Of a stretch of DNA of 64,000 nt, positions 61,243-64,000 are shown in pieces. The position numbers were made by a program, and so were the translations under genes. This DNA is from Bacillota bacterium (GTDB lineage: Bacteria > Bacillota > Clostridia > Christensenellales > Aristaeellaceae): the NCBI GenBank assembly GCA_023425025.1, contig JAFADG010000024.1, positions 1 through 64,000 of the forward strand, written 5' to 3'. Within the stretch, counting starts at the first letter, position 1, and the number at the start of each line of letters is the position of its first letter. Below the pieces are notes generated by a model, which had not been told where the DNA came from, did not search any database, and saw nothing but the letters and a program-made list of their open reading frames with translations.

Positions 61243-62284
61243 CCTGCAGGTCGGCCGCCAGAAATGGACATCGCGGCTGTTCAATCCCAAATATGTCATG
61301 GTCTACGCCACCCTGGGCGTGTTTCTGATCATTTACCTGCTCGGCGCGCTTCTGTTCGGCGACAAGGGCTTCACCACCATCCGTACGCTGATGCTGATGT
61401 TTATCGACAACGCGTACATCGGCATTTCCGCCGTGGGCATGACCATGGTATTGATCAGCGGCGGCATTGACCTGTCGGTGGCCTCTGTGGCATCCTTAAC
61501 AGGCATGTTCATTGCCTACGGCACCTCGGTGATGGGTCTCTCACCGATTGTGTGCATTGCCTTTTCATTGGTTGTGGGCACGGGCCTGGGCTTACTCATG
61601 GGCGCGGCCATCCACTACCTGAACGTGCCCGCCTTCATCACCACCCTGACAGGCTCGTTCCTGGCACGGGGCGTATGCTCGCTGATCAGCCGCGAATCCA
61701 TCTCCATCAACAATGAGACGATCGATGCACTGGCCGGCTGGAAGATATACCTGATGCAGTTCACGGACGGCGAATGGGTAAAGCTCAAGCCCGTAGCCTA
61801 TATCAACTTCAGCGTGCTGCTGCTCCTTGCCATGGTCATCCTGGGCATGGCCATCCTGCAATGGACCCGCTTTGGCCGCAATGTGTACGCCATCGGCGGC
61901 AACGAACAGTCGGCCAAGCTCATGGGCCTGCCGGTGGGCCGGACAAAGATCATGGTGTACGGCATCAACGGCCTGTGCTCCGCGCTGGCCGGCATCGCTT
62001 ACGTGCTGTACGTAAAATCCGGCTGGAACCTGGCGCTGGCCGGCGGCGAGCTGGATGTGATCTCCTCCGCGGTCATCGGCGGCGTGCTGTTAACCGGCGG
62101 CGTGGGCTACATGATCGGTACGCTGTTTGGCGTGATGCTCAAATCCACCATTCCGGCGCTGATCACCTTCAGCGGGAACCTGTCCTCCTGGTGGGCCAGA
62201 ATCGCCACCGGTGTGCTGCTGCTTTTGTTCATCGTCATCCAGCGCGTTGTGGTGACCTATTCTGCCCGCAAAAAGGCCAGATAA
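61235..62284 (+). CDS. YjfF-like sugar ABC transporter permease
   Basis: This 349-residue permease is of the YjfF type, with GISAVGMTMVLISGGIDLSV and the C-terminal GTLFGVMLKSTIPALITFSG and LSSWWARIATG, close to E. coli YjfF. The GTG at 61235 has AGGGGG 8 bases upstream, while an in-frame GTG 9 bases earlier lies inside that site. It overlaps the end of the YtfT-like gene by 8 bases. The pair of distinct permeases points to the YtfQRT-YjfF subgroup rather than a ribose transporter. Confidence 0.91.
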   Translation: MLNLQVGRQKWTSRLFNPKYVMVYATLGVFLIIYLLGALLFGDKGFTTIRTLMLMFIDNAYIGISAVGMTMVLISGGIDLSVASVASLTGMFIAYGTSVMGLSPIVCIAFSLVVGTGLGLLMGAAIHYLNVPAFITTLTGSFLARGVCSLISRESISINNETIDALAGWKIYLMQFTDGEWVKLKPVAYINFSVLLLLAMVILGMAILQWTRFGRNVYAIGGNEQSAKLMGLPVGRTKIMVYGINGLCSALAGIAYVLYVKSGWNLALAGGELDVISSAVIGGVLLTGGVGYMIGTLFGVMLKSTIPALITFSGNLSSWWARIATGVLLLLFIVIQRVVVTYSARKKAR

Positions 62285-62350
62285 CGTAAAGCCGGCGAGT
62301 GATTGGAGCAAGGTTTGACACTTTCATTTTTTCATCCACACAATTGGCAG

Positions 62351-62386
62351 AAAGCACCGATGCCCAGCAAAGGGTATCGGTGCTTT
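62351..62386. terminator. Terminator hairpin between convergent operons
   Basis: AAAGCACCGATGCCC and GGGTATCGGTGCTTT form a 15-base stem with one G-T pair, about 70 bases after the yjfF-like stop. It can serve both the plus-strand importer and the convergent regulator gene. Confidence 0.7.
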
Positions 62387-62429
62387 GGTTATGGCGGGAT
62401 GAATGGGGGCGAACCTATTCATCATGCTG

Positions 62430-63176
62430 TCACAAGCTCGCCCGAAACTCCACGGGTGATTTGCCCGTCAGCCGCTTGAAATTCTTGGAAAAGTGAGCCA
62501 CATCGGAAAAGCCCACCTTATCGGAAATCTCGTGCACCTTCAGCGCCGGGTCCCGAAGCAGTTCCTTGGCCTTTTGAATGCGCAGCTGATTCAAAAGATC
62601 AAAAAAGTTCTTGTTCATGTGCCGGTTGATCAGCTTGGAAAGGTGCCATTGGCTGACGAACACATGGTCCGCCACCTGGGAAAGGGTGATGTGCTCTGCA
62701 AAGTGCCGCTCCATGTAGTTCATGGCCGCCTTCACCACAAAGCTGCCGGCCGCCTCGCTTTCAGGGCTTACCTCCGTCTCTTCCTCCAGCAAGGGCGCAA
62801 GGCCGTCCAGCGCGCCGGTCATGTGGCGGATGGCTTCCTTCAATTCTTCCATTTTGCTGGGCTTCAACAAATACCGGCATACCCCCAGGGAAATGGCCTG
62901 CCTGGCGTACTCAAAATCGCGGTAGGCCGTGAGTACGGCAATTTGCAGCCGGGGAAACTCGCTTTTCAGCGCGGCTACCATGGAAAGGCCGTCCCGGTTG
63001 GGCATACGGATGTCGGTAAAGAGGATGTCCGGCCTGAGCTTGCGTATCAGGGCGGCACCCTCCACACCGTCGCTGGCGGTGCCGGTGACGCGGCAGCCGT
63101 ATTCCTCCCAGGGAAGCACGCGCATCAATCCCTGCAGAATCACCTGTTCATCATCCACCAGGACAACGGTATACAT
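62430..63176 (-). CDS. AraC-type response regulator, short form (YesN-like)
   Basis: This 248-residue regulator has a receiver domain at residues 1-120 (VVLVDDEQVILQG, phospho-acceptor D55 in LFTDIRMPNRDG) and an AraC double HTH from about 148 (ITLSQVADHVFVSQWHLSKL and VHEISDKVGFSDVAHFSKNF). The linker is only about 25 residues, against over 250 in the copy at 34 kb. No cognate kinase is inside the window; it probably lies beyond the right edge together with the binding protein gene. It could control the convergent furanose importer, or the operon of the cut binding protein. Confidence 0.9.
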   Translation of the reverse strand: MYTVVLVDDEQVILQGLMRVLPWEEYGCRVTGTASDGVEGAALIRKLRPDILFTDIRMPNRDGLSMVAALKSEFPRLQIAVLTAYRDFEYARQAISLGVCRYLLKPSKMEELKEAIRHMTGALDGLAPLLEEETEVSPESEAAGSFVVKAAMNYMERHFAEHITLSQVADHVFVSQWHLSKLINRHMNKNFFDLLNQLRIQKAKELLRDPALKVHEISDKVGFSDVAHFSKNFKRLTGKSPVEFRASL

Positions 63177-63240
63177 TTGGCCGCCTCCTTGCCCCCCGGT
63201 CTCCCTTATGCGCCTTATCGTGAATGCATGTTACATCAGC

Positions 63241-64000
63241 TTACTTTCCAAATGGATTCAGCGCCATGACGCTGCTCCATACAGAGGCGGGATCGGCGGT
63301 GCCGTCCACCAAAGCCGGCACCCCGGCAAACCAGGCGCTGCGGGCCTCCGGATTCATGGCATCCTGAATCGGCAAAAGCATTTTGTCCTCATTGGCCAGC
63401 ATCGCGTAAGAAGATTGCAGCAACTCCCCGCCGAAGGTGAACACACCCAGGCGCTTGCTGTTCTCCTCGCTGGTGAGATAGGCCAGCAGGCTCACCGCCG
63501 CGTCCCGCTTTTTAGGATCCTCCCAGGCCTTTCGGCTCAAATAAAAGCCCATGGAAATGCCGCCCAGAAAAGCCTTTGGATCGGCATCCTCCGCGTAGGC
63601 CGGGAACGGAAGAATAATGGTCGTATCCCAATTTTCCTCGGGAATGCCGTTGGCGAACCAGGAGCCGTCCACCTGCATGGCGGCGCGCTTGTCCCGGAAC
63701 AGCTGGCCTGTGACCTCGTTGGTGGTGGCGCCGGCATCCCTGGCAAAGGCCCCCAGGGTATACAGCTTATGAAGCAGCGCCATGCCATCCTTCCAGGAGT
63801 CCGGCACCTCCTCATTGGCGGCGGGCCGCGCCTGGTACTCCTTGATGCTGCCGCTGGCGATAATGGCAAACTCCACAATATAATGGGGCACGTCTGCAAA
63901 GCTGACGGAAATGGGCACGATGCCCACCTGGTTGAACTTTTTGATGGCGGCCTCCAGCTTGGCAAAATCGTTGGGCAGCTCCAGGCCGTACTTTTCAAAC
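63241..64000 (-). CDS. ABC sugar-binding protein, cut at the window edge (C-terminal 252 residues)
   Basis: This is the C-terminal part of a family 1 extracellular solute-binding protein. The frame stays open to the right edge, so the N-terminus and signal peptide are missing. Family features are FRDKRAAMQVDGSWFANGIPE and the SRKAWEDPKKRDAAVSLLAYLTSEEN block. It lies upstream of the short response regulator on the same strand, which resembles other binding-protein/YesN arrangements. The substrate is unknown. Confidence 0.87.
   Translation of the reverse strand, partial: FEKYGLELPNDFAKLEAAIKKFNQVGIVPISVSFADVPHYIVEFAIIASGSIKEYQARPAANEEVPDSWKDGMALLHKLYTLGAFARDAGATTNEVTGQLFRDKRAAMQVDGSWFANGIPEENWDTTIILPFPAYAEDADPKAFLGGISMGFYLSRKAWEDPKKRDAAVSLLAYLTSEENSKRLGVFTFGGELLQSSYAMLANEDKMLLPIQDAMNPEARSAWFAGVPALVDGTADPASVWSSVMALNPFGK

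Noticed and set aside
57549..62284. Ribose (Rbs) transporter
   Set aside because: Two different permeases and YtfQ- and YjfF-like motifs indicate the furanose subgroup rather than RbsABC.

Overview
This 64 kb window comes from an anaerobic member of the Clostridia (Firmicutes) with a chromosome of moderately high GC. The evidence is an ylqF-rnhB-yraN-yifB-dprA-topA-trmFO-hslV-hslU block whose order is the classic Firmicutes arrangement, a short bacterial-type SRP RNA, a Re-citrate-synthase-like enzyme, and many YesM/YesN-type two-component and sugar ABC systems. I cannot assign a genus. No rRNA, tRNA, phage, transposase gene or CRISPR array is visible.

Layout. Bases 1-690 hold the SRP RNA gene with its promoter and terminator and one copy of a ~120 bp MITE-like repeat. 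Bases 690-16254 are the housekeeping block, all on the minus strand, interrupted by a secreted alpha/beta hydrolase and by a very large two-module GT-C glycosyltransferase. A DUF3048 protein follows (16.4-17.5 kb).

Bases 17847-32439 are the most interesting part. A GH116 + fucI-type isomerase operon is divergent from a lacI-type regulator, and a long plus-strand operon follows: a DUF6259-like putative glycosidase, a binding protein, two permeases, GH172, a secreted DUF4185/GH183 protein and a second GH172. GH183, GH172 and GH116 are the three families known to contain endo-D-arabinanase, exo-alpha-D-arabinofuranosidase and exo-beta-D-arabinofuranosidase, and FucI-type isomerases can convert D-arabinose to D-ribulose. 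I therefore read this as a candidate D-arabinan utilisation locus. The likely sequence is secreted endo-cleavage, ABC import, cytoplasmic exo-hydrolysis and isomerisation. Four copies of a TGACATCGATGTCA-like operator sit at the three promoters of this locus.

Bases 32.7-44.1 kb carry an M81 (MlrC) protein and then a YesN/YesM-controlled sugar operon (binding protein, two permeases, a long GH172 and a GH32). The GH172+GH32 pairing suggests difructose dianhydride or another fructofuranoside as substrate. Bases 44.1-57.2 kb are mixed metabolic and small genes (GH25 lysozyme, methyltransferases, HD hydrolase, aminotransferase, Re-citrate synthase, malic enzyme, YqeY, DMT transporter and others), with several families of intergenic palindromic repeats. 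Bases 57.5-62.3 kb are a YtfQ-YtfR-YtfT-YjfF furanose-type ABC importer. It has two long direct repeats upstream of its promoter and is convergent with an AraC-type response regulator and a binding protein cut by the window end.

The common thread is import and hydrolysis of furanose-containing glycans: three GH172, one GH183, one GH116, one GH32 and a furanose-type importer. Functions are inferred from family recognition by eye. No database search or alignment was run.
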